Assembly (NCBI GenBank): GCA_035235625.1
Contig: CP141145.1
Span: forward strand, 5,270,001-5,334,000
DNA length: 64,000 nucleotides
Direction: 5' to 3'
DNA from: Saururus chinensis
Taxonomy: Eukaryota; Streptophyta; Magnoliopsida; Piperales; Saururaceae
In this document: piece by piece, positions 1 to 11,911 of the stretch
Layout of the letters: each line of letters opens with the position of its first letter
How positions within the stretch are numbered: position 1 is the stretch's first letter
Translations under genes and position numbers: made by a program
Notes under the pieces: model-generated
Told to the model about the DNA's origin: nothing
Database searches by the model: none
Seen by the model: only the letters and a program-made list of their open reading frames with translations

Positions 1-690
1 ACAAGTTATTGAATTGAGTAAAAAGTATAAGAAATTAGCGAAGATTGTCAACAATTGAATATAATCCTATAGAGAAATTCAAATTGGATAAGGATAAAGA
101 AGAACTAGAGAAAGAGGTTCAAACCTTAAGGTGTAAACTTGAGAAAGAGAAAAAAAATCTAGATCATTATGAGATAAACTTAAGTCTACTAATGAAGAAG
201 TTAATGTCTTCAAATCTAAGAAAGGTAATCTTTTAAATAAGATAAAATTCTTAAAGAATGAAATTCAAGAAAGATTGAAGAAAAATAAGGTTTATTTGAA
301 TAAGATTGATCTAGAGAGTGAAATGAAAATTTCTCAAGAAAAATTAAAATATTTTACTTTAGCATAAAAGAAATTTGACAAAATTCTGTGCAAGGGAAGA
401 AACAAGTCATGAACAAATTCAACACTAAAGAAAGTTATGGTGTGTCATACTTAAATAAATTACCTAAGAAGAGGAAATAAATCAGTTCATCCTATAGGAA
501 ACCTCAGCATGTGGATTAGAAAGCATACACCAAACCCCACAACAAAAAAGGTTACTCAAGACAATAGGAAGAAAACTTTTCAAATTTAAAATTGGAGAAA
601 TATCTTAATTCCCAAGTTGATAGATGGAATAAAAGTACCTTAGATTGCCTTATGATAAGTTGGTTATGTGAAGATAAGAAACTTGCCATC
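1..690 (+). pseudogene. gag C-terminal coiled-coil remnant, family A copy 1
   Basis: The translation is rich in K, E, L and N with heptad-like spacing, as in the coiled-coil segment of plant copia (UBN2-type) gag proteins. The open stretch at 45-236 contains KEELEKEVQTLRCKLEKEKK. After a frame change at about 236 the similarity to the copy 2 gag continues (KIKFLKNEI, then SQEKLKYFT) until a TAG at about 364. Stops and frame changes show that it is dead. In life gag would build the cytoplasmic virus-like particle. The identification rests on alignment with the better-kept copy 2 gag at 8,565-9,300. Confidence 0.6.
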
Positions 691-2677
691 TCTAAGTAAA
701 AAAATTAATTTGATTGTCCATGATTTAAATCTTTCTGTCTTTTGGACAACACATGTTTTAGTTTTACTTTATTTTTCTTTGTTTTCTTCATAGGTTTTGA
801 AATAAAATAAAATGAAAAAAAGAAAATATGATAAAAAAATACAAAAAAACTAGTGTAACTTTTGGCTTGATTTGCAATTTTTTGGTTTTGTTTTTGATAT
901 GTTTAACTCTTAAGACTAAAAGTAATTAATTTTCTTATAAGCTATAAGGGAACATGATTTATGGTCAATGTACCTTGATGAAGAGAATGATACATTAAAG
1001 AAAGTGTAGATCAATTTGATTTTCTTTTGCTTGATGTTGCAATTATCTCTTTTTTTTAAATGCATACACCATGTTTAAACTTAAGTCAATTTTATGAACG
1101 AAGATTAAAAGAGAATTCTTAAACATGAGTTGACTTAGGCATTTAGAATATTCTTGTAGAGTCTTAATGATCAAATTCGAGGAACTAAAGCTAAATTTCT
1201 ATTTAAAATTCAATGAAAGAAAATTCTATATAATATGCTTCAATGATTGTATGTTTTATTTATTTACAATATCTTTTATTCTATAGAATTGTTCTCATAA
1301 AGATTATGGGGATGGGCTACCTACTTAGTTGGTTTAGGCTAATGTGAAGATCTCATCCACTTTGACATCAAGAAAAATGTATAAAAAAGAATGAAAAATA
1401 TATATAATATAATAAAAGTTGAAAGGATTTAGAAAAATCCCAGACTTTAAAAAATGAATTGAGAAAAATTATCACAACTTAGAGAAAGGCATGAGCATAT
1501 TCATTTTTGAGCTTTTATTTTTTTAATCTTTTTTGGAAGAAAATGTACATATATTCTAGCTAAAGTAAGTCGACAAATGAATTTTTTTTTTTACTAGGTC
1601 TTAATAACTGTCTTAATTGATTAAAAGTGATCTAGCGAGATTCAAGATTAAAAGAGACATGAGTTAAAATATTAGTGGTTTCTTCTAAAGTTAATGGAAG
1701 AGAGTTGTAATGTTAAAATGAAGAAATAAAAATTGACAATCATATACAATAATAGTTAACTAATCTAAGGCAAGGTATGTAGGAAAATAATTTGTTGATG
1801 CACTTAAACTAAAAGATAATTAATAAAAAAATTTCAAAATGAACTCAACGTTGTGTTGTTTGGATATGTTTATTTTTATTTTGACATTTTAATCTCAAAT
1901 CAAAATACTTTCAAAGTGAATCAATAATTAATTAAATACATAACTCAATAGATTCTTAGACATAGACTTGGTTGTTGTTTTTTTTCTGTCTAAGAGTCAT
2001 ATTGACATAATTCTTCTTAATACGAAATTCTGATATGGTTGCTTGAACTGTGTTTTCTCAACATAAGTATGTGACTAATTTGTTATGAGAAGAGAAAACT
2101 TAATAGAACTTGAATATCATATGCCGAAAGTACTTGAACATTTAAATTCTGTATTTACTTGTTTCTTGGAATAATATTATGTAAGTATATTCTTGTTTGT
2201 GATGTCCATGATGATTACAAGTTCAGGCCATACCATAATGATTTGAGTAACATAGGTTAAGGGGGAGAATTATTGTCAAAAGTGATGGACATGTGATATC
2301 TTATAATTATGCTAGTTTCTTGTATTGAGGGTAGTTTACTTGACTTTTAAGCTTAAATTGAATTTTTCTTTAATTGTTGCTTCACTTTTTGTCTATTGGT
2401 ATCAAAAAGGTGAAGAAATAATTAATGAAAATTAAAGTGTTTTTTTTACATGCTTATTTTAAGAGTATTATGCAAATAATTTTTTTGTAAGTGTGCATGA
2501 TAAAGTATAGGTTTTTATATGGTATTTCAATATCAATTCCAAATTTTCCTAGTTGTGTCATAATGTTGTCAAGTCATATGTACAAGTGAAAATCAATGCA
2601 CTATGTTAAATAATTATGTTTTTTATTTAATTTTTAACCTTGTAGTGTTTTGTCACAAAATACCTAAAGGGGGAGAT

Positions 2678-3969
2678 TGAAAGAATATATGAGGCATGCA
2701 CATTATAATTGGCTAATTTCGATGATCAAAATAATGTTGAAACTTCATGTATTATTTAGTCTAGGAATCTAACTAGATTTAGTTATAAACAAGTCAGATT
2801 TAGAATTTATTGACTTGAAAAATAAGAGTAAACATGTTCTTAATGATTAAAATTTAAGACTAAGCAGAGTGATAATGGTAAAAGTTTAATTTGCACACAC
2901 TAATATGCAGAATTCACTTAAATTGGCATAAAATGAGTAAATTAAGTGAATTTGAGAGTTTTAGACCGAGTTAAGGTAAATTAGAAAATTTTACTGTACA
3001 TCAATCGAATAATACAAAAATGAACTGAGTCAATCAATCAATTGGCACATGAATAGGACTATGTAAAATTTAATTGAGAGTTTATTAATCCATCATTGTA
3101 TTAGTAGATCAATCACTTGGAGAGGCATACCCTAATTAAAATAATGAATGGTTAATCACTATGTTAAATGGTCAATCATTGTGCATGTTACTTATCTAGT
3201 TTAAATATTCCAAAAGAGAATTCATTACTAATTGAAGACAAACTCATAAACTGACTTAATTGATCATATAAGTGCTTGATGAATAAAAAATTGAAGAGAG
3301 GGAAACCTAGAAATTAATAGAGAATGGAGGAAAAATCCTTAGTACATGATTTTCTAAAGGAGATCATCTTTGTGCTTTAAGTTAATGATAATGGTAATTT
3401 CTTAAGAGACACAAAACTAAAGAGAGAGTCTTACAAATCAAAGAGGAGTTACACCAACTTCAATGGAGAATTGAAGAGACTAATGCTAAAGTTAAAGAAC
3501 AATAGGAACTTATTTCAGGAGGCTAAAAGAAGACAAAGACAAAGCAAGTAGTAAAAAGGTTTTAAGGCTTGAGGAGAGAAGACTTAAAGGATAACAACGA
3601 AATGAGTTTGTTAGAGATCTAAACAAATGGGTTTTGGGTTAGAGTCACAATAAAGGTTAGCAATTTGTTTGTGTTAATATAATGTCTTACTTACTAGTGC
3701 ATTAATTTAGTCATGGATTGACCGTTGTAGTTTTTTTATACTATACTTGGTGTTTTCTACGTAAATATTCTTATGTGTTCTTGCATGCTTTATGATTTGA
3801 TTGATGATAGAGTGATCATGAATGAGTAGTAATTAAAGTTTATTGTTCTTGCTTTTTAATTTAAATTTCTACACATAGAGGCTAGAACTCTTGTTTCTTA
3901 CTTTGAAGTATTAGTTTTAAGAGTAATCTAGTAATCCTCTAAAGCCATCTAGATGGATATTAAACTCTT
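2678..3969 (+). repeat. 3' LTR of family A copy 1
   Basis: It starts TGAAAGAATATATGAGG directly after the polypurine tract and ends AAACTCTTA, equivalent to AAACTCTCA in copies 2 and 3. It belongs to the same LTR subtype as the fragment at 20,571-21,290. It contains AATCAATCAATTGG-like tracts that resemble the GATCGAT-rich module of the other copies. Confidence 0.7.
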
Positions 3970-4527
3970 AACACTATCCCATATAACACATTTTTGTGCA
4001 AGGTCAAGGTTCAAAGACTTTCAATATCTCTTACTGCCTCAAGAATTCTATTTTTTAAGACTAAAGAATTAAGTTAATTCAAGATTAGCAATCTAACCTT
4101 TCTCCTCCATAGGCTATATATCTGTTTCTCAGAATTCAGCCTCTTTCTCCCTTCTTCTCTAATTTTGTACACACACTGGGTCTCCTTGCTTATCTAGAAT
4201 TCACTTTTTAAAGAGGTAAGAGTCACAGTTCATTAATGGGGTATTTATATGAGGGAAGAATAATCGAATTTGGTATGTTACCATTTATTTCATATGGTTT
4301 TTATCCCCATTGGCATAACCATCTAGTACAACATGTCATTTATCCCACATATTAAAATTGGAAATTCACTCGTAATTTTTAAAATTTTTCGATCCCTTGC
4401 CAATAGTATGATTAACACTCACCAACATGTTGGTTATAGCAGATATGGATGATTTATCTAGAACAAATTTTAAATTCATTATAATCATAAGATTTTTAAT
4501 ATGTAAAAGTACCTCTAAATTTACACA
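3970..4527 (-). repeat. 3' LTR of Ty3/gypsy element, truncated by copy 1
   Basis: Read on the - strand, the gypsy integrase end is followed by a purine-rich tract (AAGGAGAGAAGGATG) and then TGTGTAAATTTAGAGG, the usual layout of a polypurine tract followed by an LTR start. The LTR runs toward lower coordinates and is cut where copy 1 ends at 3,969. It contains TATATAG at about 4,112-4,125 and pyrimidine-rich tracts. The 5' LTR is not identified in this window. Confidence 0.55.
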
Positions 4528-4529
4528 TC

Positions 4530-5280
4530 CTTCTCTCCTTGGAAAATTTTGTTTTCAATATTTCCAATAGATGACTTGGTGAAGAAATGTGGCTATAGTT
4601 TCTTCAATTTATCTTCTACACCCATGTCATTTCTTATGAGCCTGGATCCTCCAAAAAAATTTAAGCATGGGAATGACTTTGTTTCTCAAGGTTATAACCT
4701 TTCTATTTAGAATTTGAACAAGTTCATCGTTGTAGGTTAAATCAGGTTGAAGTTCTATACTTGCCACATTAATGACAAGGGTTGGATCAAGGATGTACTT
4801 TCTCAACATAGAAATATGAAAGAAAATTTTCTTCCACTTGTAGAAGTAAATCTGACTTTGAATCTGTTGGCCCAATTCTTTCTAATATCTCAAAAGGTCC
4901 AACGAAATGTGAGATCAACTTTTCATTCTTTTCGAACCTCATTATACCTTTAGTGGGTAAGACTTTTAGAAAGACATTGTCTCCCACTTCAAATTCAATT
5001 TCTCTCTATCTAAGATCAACAAACTTCTTTAGGCAATTTTTCGCTATATGTAGTGTTTCTTTAATTTCATGAATTTTCTCATAACACTGGATCACAAACT
5101 CTTCCATGAGTAAGTGATGCTCACCTGCCCTATTCCAACTTGTGGTTGACCTACACTGGCGTCTATAAAAAACTTCGTAGGGTGTCATCTCGAGTGATAC
5201 TATTATTATAAGAAAGTTCAATGAGTGACATGAATTCGTCACACTTTCCTTTCCACTTAAATACAAAATCCTTATATATA
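4530..5280 (-). pseudogene. Ty3/gypsy integrase core end and C-terminal domain
   Basis: The - strand translation matches the end of plant gypsy (Tekay/Del-like) pol. An SYNNS-type motif and MTPYEVFYRRQCRS lie near 5,150-5,220. GDNVFLKVLPTKGIMRF, HFVGPFEILERIGP and FHISMLRKYILDP follow at 4,980-4,790, then LTYNDELVQILNRK. The known family order is integrase core, the G-D-x-V-F-L-K module, the GPFEIL module and the HVSMLRKY module, and all are in order here. Several frame changes separate the pieces, so it is inactive. The upstream half of the integrase lies at 10,846-11,600, with family A copy 2 inserted between. Confidence 0.85.
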
Positions 5281-5290
5281 TATATATTTG

Positions 5291-6281
5291 TGAGTTTAAT
5301 ATTCATCTAATCAACCAAGTGGATCACTAGATTGTTCCTAAAATTAGTACTTGATAAGTAAAAATTAAGAGGTTTAGCCGCTATGACCAAAATTTTTATT
5401 TCTATAGCGAGATTAGACAAATGTTCTCCCAAATCTTACCCACACTATGTCAATTCACACATGACACAATAATTTACAATAAGCAGAGGTGTAAACCCTC
5501 TTTCAAATCTCTATGGATAGGCTTCTTTAGTTGTGGATTATTTTTATCAATTCATCATGGATCTTCAAATCAAAGGTTCATGTGAATTCTCATTTGGAAA
5601 ACAATAAGCAAAAGTATAAACCCTCTTTCTCTATAGGTTTCTCTCACAAATTTCATAATTTCTTTATCTTTATAGAGCTCTTTAAGTCTATTTAGGACTT
5701 ATACTTGAATAAAGAATTAAATTGGAATGACTTAAATTGGGTAAACTATCATTGAAAAGATCAATCATTCAATGTTTGTCATGTAAACGATACTTCAAGC
5801 GATCAATCGATAGATAACTCTTGGTTTCGTTTTGCACTGGGCTGAATCATGTACCGATTGACCGCTTCTATGGGCAATCAATCGATTCATCAATCTTTGT
5901 AAAACTATTCATCAACAATAGATTGACTCATTATCTTTTATTTGTAGCGATCAATTGTTATGCAAAGCAAATTACTTTTTTGCCTATTTTACTGAAAAAC
6001 CTTTTAAAATTACTAAAATCACTTCTCAAACTTCTCCAATTGATTTTGTATGCAAATGTGATCCGAATAAGATTCAAAAACCATCAATATTCTTTAATTT
6101 TAAGCCTTGATCAATAAAAATACGTTTACTAATATTTCCAAATTTGTCAATTCCAAATATGACTTGACTATAAAAACCTCAAATCAAATTATAAGACTTA
6201 ATTCTTACACATGGTTTTTTGACATAATTTTAACAAAAAAATCAGCCAATAAACTAGACATATGACTCATTTGTTCTTACT
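5291..6281 (-). repeat. 3' LTR of family A copy 2
   Basis: It matches the LTRs at 9,492-10,844 and 11,912-13,259 but is about 350 bp shorter, with an internal deletion. It contains the GATCGATTGA-rich segment at about 5,755-5,960. The open frame at 5,821-6,117 is a chance reading of this LTR. Confidence 0.7.
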
Positions 6282-8562
6282 ATCTTCACCTTTGACTATT
6301 TCTTATAAAAATACTACACATTTAAAAATTAAAATAAAATTTACTACTCTTGACATAGTGCATTAACTTTCAAAATGTACAAAATAAATTAACACTATAA
6401 AATTCAACATAAACTTATTTATTTGAAATTGTGCTTTAAAAGCCTTGTAATATCATGTACTTATCCTGCATACTTCAAATCAATTTGATTTGCATAACAC
6501 TATCTAATCATTATAAAGACATGCCCTTTGCTTTTCATTAATCACTTCTTCCCCTTTTTGTTATAAATATACCAAAATTGAAATATAACAAATAATAAAA
6601 ATACCAATTAAACATATCTGTCAAGTACTCAATCATCAAGACATAAAAATAAAATAATCATAATATATCACATGTCCATCATCTTTTGACAATGACTCTC
6701 CCCCTTAACCTATGACACTTATATCTAATGTGGTGTTGTTATCACAAATAAAAACATGCGTGCATAATATTGTTCAAGAAACAAGTAAACACAAAACATA
6801 AATATTTAATAATTCAAGCGACCACATGAAAACTTCTAATTAAGAAGAATCATGTCAAATTGACTTTTAAATCAAAAATATATAAACAATGAAAACCATG
6901 TCCAAATATCCAATTAAATATTGCTTTAACTTTGAAATACTTATCACAATTGTGCTTTAAAAACTTTGATCAATCAAAATTTTTGTTGTCAAAACATTCA
7001 AAAACAAATTATAATAAATTCTAATGCTCAGAAACATTGAATTCTATTGAAATCAGCTCAATTCGAAATCATGAACTCAAAATAAATTTTAACCACTAAA
7101 AAATAAGCAAAGTTGAGCTTTTGTTTATTATTTTGTAATGAATTCTCTTTTAGTCTAAGTGCATCCACATATTATGTTCATTAATACCTTGCCTTAGATG
7201 AGTTAACCCAATGGTATGTAATTGACAATTTTAATTAACTTCTTTTTGACATTATTCTCTTTTATTAGTTTTGAAGAAAAATCACCAATGTACTCAACTT
7301 TGTCTCTTTTAATCTTGACTCTAGTAAGATCACTCTGAACCAAACTGAAACAAATTTTTTCAGAACTTAGTAAAGACTGAATTCCCATTTTTTAACTCTC
7401 TTTAATTGGAATCTATGTACATGATTTTCCTAAAAGGTAAAAACAATCAAAATGCTTATAATCAACAAGTTCTTAATTTTTCTTGAGTTATAATGTTTTT
7501 CCTCAGTTCATTTTTATAGGGCTTAGCTTTTTTGCTACTTGCATCTTTAACTTTTTTGTTCTTTTTTTTTGCATTCATTTTCCTTTATTGCAAGTGGATG
7601 AGAGCTTCACACTAGCCTAGGCCAATCTAAGTAGGTAGTCCTTCCTCATTATCTTTTGAAGGACAATTACATTATCTAAAAAAATATTAAAATACATAAG
7701 ACTCATAAGCATTGAAGTACCTTACATGAAATTTACATTTCTTTGAATTCTAGATAGAAACTAGCCATTGATCATCTAGACTCCCTTAAAATCCAAACAT
7801 CTAAGTCAACTTATATTTAAGACTTATCTCTTAATATTCATACATAAAATTGACTTGTTTCAACATGATGTGTGAAAGTTTTTTAAAACTAGAGAATTGC
7901 AACAGCAAGCAAAAGAAAATCAAATTGATCTTCACTCTCCATGGTGTATCATTATCTTAGTTAAAGTATGTTTAACTACTAATCATGTTATTTTTTAGCT
8001 TAAAAGAAAATTAATCTCAATTTAGCTGAAGAGCTAAACTTGTTAAAAACCAAAACAAAGCCAATTGCAAAACCAAGCAAAAGCTATACTTTTTTTTGTA
8101 TTTTTTATCATAATCTATTGTTTTTATTTTATTTTTCAATTCAAAACCTATGAAATAAAAACATGTAAAAACAAAGTAGAATGCAACAAAACTAAAAAAA
8201 CACGAATGTCCAAAAGATAGAAAGAATAAAATCATGGACAAAATAATCTTCTTACCATGATATTTCAGGTTCCTTAGCCTTGCCTAGCTAACAAATTCTA
8301 AGGTAACTTGAGGTCGATTTGTTACCCCTATAAACCTAAGATCTAAGGTTCTCTAAGACATCTTTTTAATCTAAATTTATAAGGTTTTCTTTCCTTTGTC
8401 TTGAGTACCCTTCATAGGTGACGAAGTGTGTGGAGAATGCTTCTTGATCCAAATTTTCTTGATTCCAAATTCATTATATTGAGAATTCATCTGGGTTCTT
8501 ATTGACTTCTTAGACAATCTATTCAAGTTAGTAGACACTCAATTTTCCATAGTGTTGGATTT
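6282..8562 (-). other. Internal non-coding part of family A copy 2
   Basis: This is AT-rich sequence between the decayed gag and the 3' LTR, and no pol domain is seen. It contains a 74-codon hydrophobic open frame at 8,017-8,241 (-) whose DNA is also conserved, although broken, in copies 1 and 3. The complement of the family polypurine region lies near 6,690-6,712 (ACTCTCCCCCTTAACC). The rest shows nothing recognisable. Confidence 0.55.
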
Positions 8563-8564
8563 AT

Positions 8565-9300
8565 TCATGACTTGTTTACTAAGGTGTTCATAATTTGAAT
8601 TTGTTTAATTAAGAACTTATTGTTATCTATTTTGTGATGTCCCTTTTTATGGTTAGACTTTGGACTTCGATTCCTAGGAGGATTCTTAGGTTTTAACACA
8701 TTGTCAGCTTGTGAAACACCCTTCCAAGCGTGCATGGGTTCTTTGGCTTTGACAAATTTAGTGAAACCCTTACAACTAATAGAATTTGACTCTCTAAATC
8801 CTAATCCCCTTTTATCACTACTATCTTGTCCCATGTATAAAATTTTGTCCAACGTGTCTTGCCCGAAAGTCAAAGACTTTAATTTTTCTTGAGAAAATTT
8901 TAATTCACTCCCTAAATCTTCAATCTCTTTCAAACAAGACCTATTTGTCTCTAATTTTTCATGAACTTCATTCTCTAAGAATTTTATCTTACCTAGAAGA
9001 TTACATTTCTCATATTTGGAGGCATCAACTTCTTCATTAGTAGACACAAGTTTATCCTCAAAAGATCTAGATTTATTTCTCTCTTTATCAAGTTTACTCT
9101 TTAAAGTTTGAACCTATTTATCTAATTCTTCTTTATCTTAAGCCAATTAAAATTTTTCAATACAAATTGATTTAATTGTCTCCTTATTAGTTTTAATAAT
9201 TTTCTCTAACTTCTTACATTTTTTACTTAATTTAATGGCTTGTCTAAAAGGACTTTCAAAATCTAAATTCTCATCATTGCTAGAAGAATAAAAATTAGAC
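8565..9300 (-). pseudogene. Copia-type gag C-terminal half, family A copy 2
   Basis: This is the best-preserved gag fragment of the family in the window. The 160-codon frame 9,047-8,565 carries a long coiled-coil (LLGKIKFLENEVHEKLET, then SELKFSQEKLKSLTF). It is followed by a basic GLGFRESNSIS / KAKEPMHAW / PPRNRSPKSNHKKGHHK tail. Plant copia gag proteins typically have this coiled-coil followed by a GLGY-type motif before the second zinc knuckle. An upstream piece at 9,300-9,050 (SNFYSSSNDENLDFESPF) continues it, with stops. There is no protease after the tail, and the N-terminal UBN2 part is absent. Confidence 0.65.
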
Positions 9301-9491
9301 ATGAACCAAATAGGCACAAGAAAACAAATTCAAATAATCACACAAAATCAGCAAAAATACACCTTTTTGAAAAGTGAGTAAGTCAGTGGAATTGATCAAC
9401 ACTAAAACTACCAACTTGAGATATGCATACAAAACTTAATAAATAGCATGAATTAAAAGGAAATTTAAAATTAAAAGCCTCAACTACCACT

Positions 9492-10844
9492 TGAGAGTTT
9501 AATATCAGTCTAATAGACCTAGCGGATCACTATATTGTTCTTAAAAATACTACTTCAACAAGTAAGAAGTAAGAGTTCTAGCCTTTATTTGTTGAATTTT
9601 TATTTCTATAACAAAATTAAATAAAAGTTATCTCAAATCTCACTTACAAAATATCAATCATCATCATTCAATGACCATCATTTAGTCCACACATGAACAC
9701 AACAATTTAAGTAGAAAATCCCAACTAGGATGAAAAACTTTGACAATTCCAAAGGAACCAAATCAATGCACCGAAACCAAGACTTTACATGGATACAAGT
9801 AAACCATTAACCTTGTTTAGACTCTAACACAATTACATAGATTCATGCAAACTACCAACCTTGTTTAGACTCTAACACAAGCTCTTCTTGTTTAGATTTT
9901 TGTTGTTGGCCTTCATGTCTTCTCCCTTAAGTACTTGAAGCTTTCTCCTCCTTACCCTATCTCTGTCTTCTTCTAGTATTTAACAAGCACCTCTTGTTGT
10001 ATTGACTTTAGCCTTTTGGGATCTTCAATCTCCCATGGAAGATACACTACAACTCATCTTTGAAATCTTTGTGTATAAGCTCCTTTAGTTGTGTATTATA
10101 TTCTTCAAATCACCGTGGATCTTCAACTCAAAGATTCATGTAAATTCTCCTGTAGAAAATAATAAGCAAAGGTGTAAATGCTCTTTCTCTTTTCTCCTCT
10201 AGATTTCCCTCTTTCAAATTTCATGATTTCATTACTCTTATATGGCTCCTTAAGTCGGTTTAGGATTTGTACTTGAATAAGGAATGAAATTAAATTTGGA
10301 ATGACTTAAATCCTAAAAACTATCCTTGAAATGATCAATTGTTTAAATAGTGATTAATCATTTACAAAAGCGATTGATCGATAGCATTCCATTTTGTTTT
10401 GCAGAAGGCTAAATCATGTACCGATTGAGTGCTTCTGTCGGTGATCGACCAATTCATTTCCATTTGTAAAAATGTTCACAGGTGATCGATCAATTCATTC
10501 TATGTTATTTGCAGCAATCGATTGTGATACTTAACAAATTACTATTTTGCCCTTTCTACCCAAAAACCTACTAAAACCACTCAAATAACTTTTGAAACTC
10601 TCCAAGTGATTTTTTTATGTGAATGTGATATGAATAAGTTTAAAAAAATTTAACATTCTTCAATCATATGCCTTAATCAATATGAAGACGCTCCTATTTT
10701 TCATGTCTGTTATTTTTAAATATGACTTGACAATAATAACATTAAATCAGATTCTAAGACTCAATACATACTCATGGTATATTGATAAATTTTTGACAAA
10801 AAATCAGCCAATAAACTAGACATATGACTCATATGTTCTTACCA
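9492..10844 (-). repeat. 5' LTR of family A copy 2
   Basis: It is about 1.35 kb, the same length as the copy 3 LTR. On the - strand it begins TGGTAAGAACATATGAG and ends AAACTCTCA. A possible primer-binding site, TGGTAGTTGAGG, follows 2 nt later; it resembles but does not equal the usual initiator-Met type TGGTATCAGAGC. Confidence 0.75.
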
Positions 10845-10845
10845 C

Positions 10846-11911
10846 ATTTAGATTGGCCATCCGTTTGAGATGAAAAGTTATGCTGAATGTAAGCTTCATA
10901 CCCAAAGCCTTTTAATAATCTTCCAATATTTACATGTAAATATGAGGTCTCTTTTTGATACTATTGTCAAAGGTGCTTTGTGTAATCTCACTATGTCCTG
11001 AATGTACAATTGAACTAAATTTTTTGGTGTTAGGGTCCATTTAATATGTAGAAAATGGGATGACTTAGTAAGTTTATTAACTACCACCCAAATGGCATTA
11101 TGTCTATTATGCATTTTGGTAAACCCACAATGAAATATGTAGTGATATCTTCCCAGTTCTATTATGTTATTTCAAATGGGTTTAATGTCTCAATTGGTCT
11201 TTGATGTTTCAACTTTGATCTATTGACAAATTAAACATTTTGAAAGGAAATCTCTGATTTTCTTCTTCATCCCATTCCACCAAAATCTTGTTTTTAAGTC
11301 TTAATACATTTTCGTACTACTATGATGGATGCTGTATTGGGAATGATGTGTAGTCTTCAACAATTCCTATTTCAATTCTATATTGTTGGACACTACTAGC
11401 CTAATTCTAAACCACCATATCCCTCTGTCCACTCCTTTCATGAATTTTGTTGTTCCTAAAAAACCTTGGGCTTCCTCATCTCTAGCTAAGTTTATAATCT
11501 TTTGGATAATGTGGGATTGTACTAAAAAGTTAGCTAACAATGATTTTCCTTTCTTATGTAACTCTTCAATATGTAACTCAGCCATACTGCGTAATAAATC
11601 TTATTCCTTCGCCATCATTTGTGCCATCAATACCTCTATTTTCCTTCTTAGTCATGCGCCACCATTTCCAGAATTGTATGAAATAGTTAAATCATAGTTA
11701 TTGAAATATTTCAATCATCTCTTTTGCCTCATGTTTAAATCTTTTTAAGAGAACATGTATGTTAAACTCTTATAGTTGGTAAATACTTAAAATGTTACCC
11801 CATACAAGTAGTGCCTCCAAACTTTAAGGGCAATTACCACCACGAATAACTAAAGATCATGGGTTGGATAATTTTAACCATGGGCTGGTAATTTTCTTAA
11901 AACATAAGAAG
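10846..11911 (-). pseudogene. Ty3/gypsy RNase H end, integrase zinc finger and catalytic core start
   Basis: This is the middle segment of the split gypsy pol. The 11,911-11,800 stretch fits the end of the RT-linked RNase H. The 11,585-11,367 stretch (MAELHIEELHKKGKSLLANF) fits the linker and zinc-binding region of integrase. The 11,114-10,896 frame (NAIWVVVNKLTKSSHFLHI, then LYIQDIVRLHKAPLTIVS) is the integrase core, where the family usually has D-A-I-W-V-I-V-D-R-L-T-K-S-A-H-F. The catalytic D of VDRL is N here and the SDRD motif is SKRD, so key residues are lost. Family A copy 3 is inserted on the upstream side and copy 2 on the downstream side. Confidence 0.85.

Larger units (their letters stand above)
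1..3969 (+). mobile_element. Family A copia-like LTR element, copy 1 (5' end outside window)
   Basis: This is the 3' part of a non-autonomous LTR retrotransposon. It contains the end of a decayed gag gene, about 2 kb of AT-rich internal DNA without a gene (about 690-2,666), a polypurine tract (AAAGGGGGAGAT, 2,666-2,677) and a 3' LTR. The internal sequence lines up with copies 2 and 3, for example the stretch near 740-900 with 8,017-8,240 (reverse) and 15,460-15,680. No protease, integrase or reverse transcriptase is present between gag and the LTR. The element appears to have inserted into the 3' LTR of the gypsy element that resumes at 3,970. Confidence 0.75.
5291..10844 (-). mobile_element. 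Family A LTR element, copy 2 (complete, - strand)
   Basis: Both LTRs are visible: the 5' LTR at about 9,492-10,844 and the 3' LTR at about 5,291-6,281 (- strand). The terminal sequences are TGGTAAGAACATATGAG at the start and AAACTCA or AAACTCTCA at the end. The internal part encodes a gag fragment near the 5' LTR and then about 2 kb of AT-rich DNA with no pol. It sits inside the gypsy integrase: FHLKTDGQSK-like sequence is on the upstream side and VFKWKGKCDEF on the downstream side. A clean 5-bp target duplication cannot be made out. Confidence 0.8.

Noticed and set aside
4747-4953. 68-codon frame on the + strand
   Set aside because: It lies antisense to the gypsy integrase C-terminal region, which has clear motif support on the - strand.
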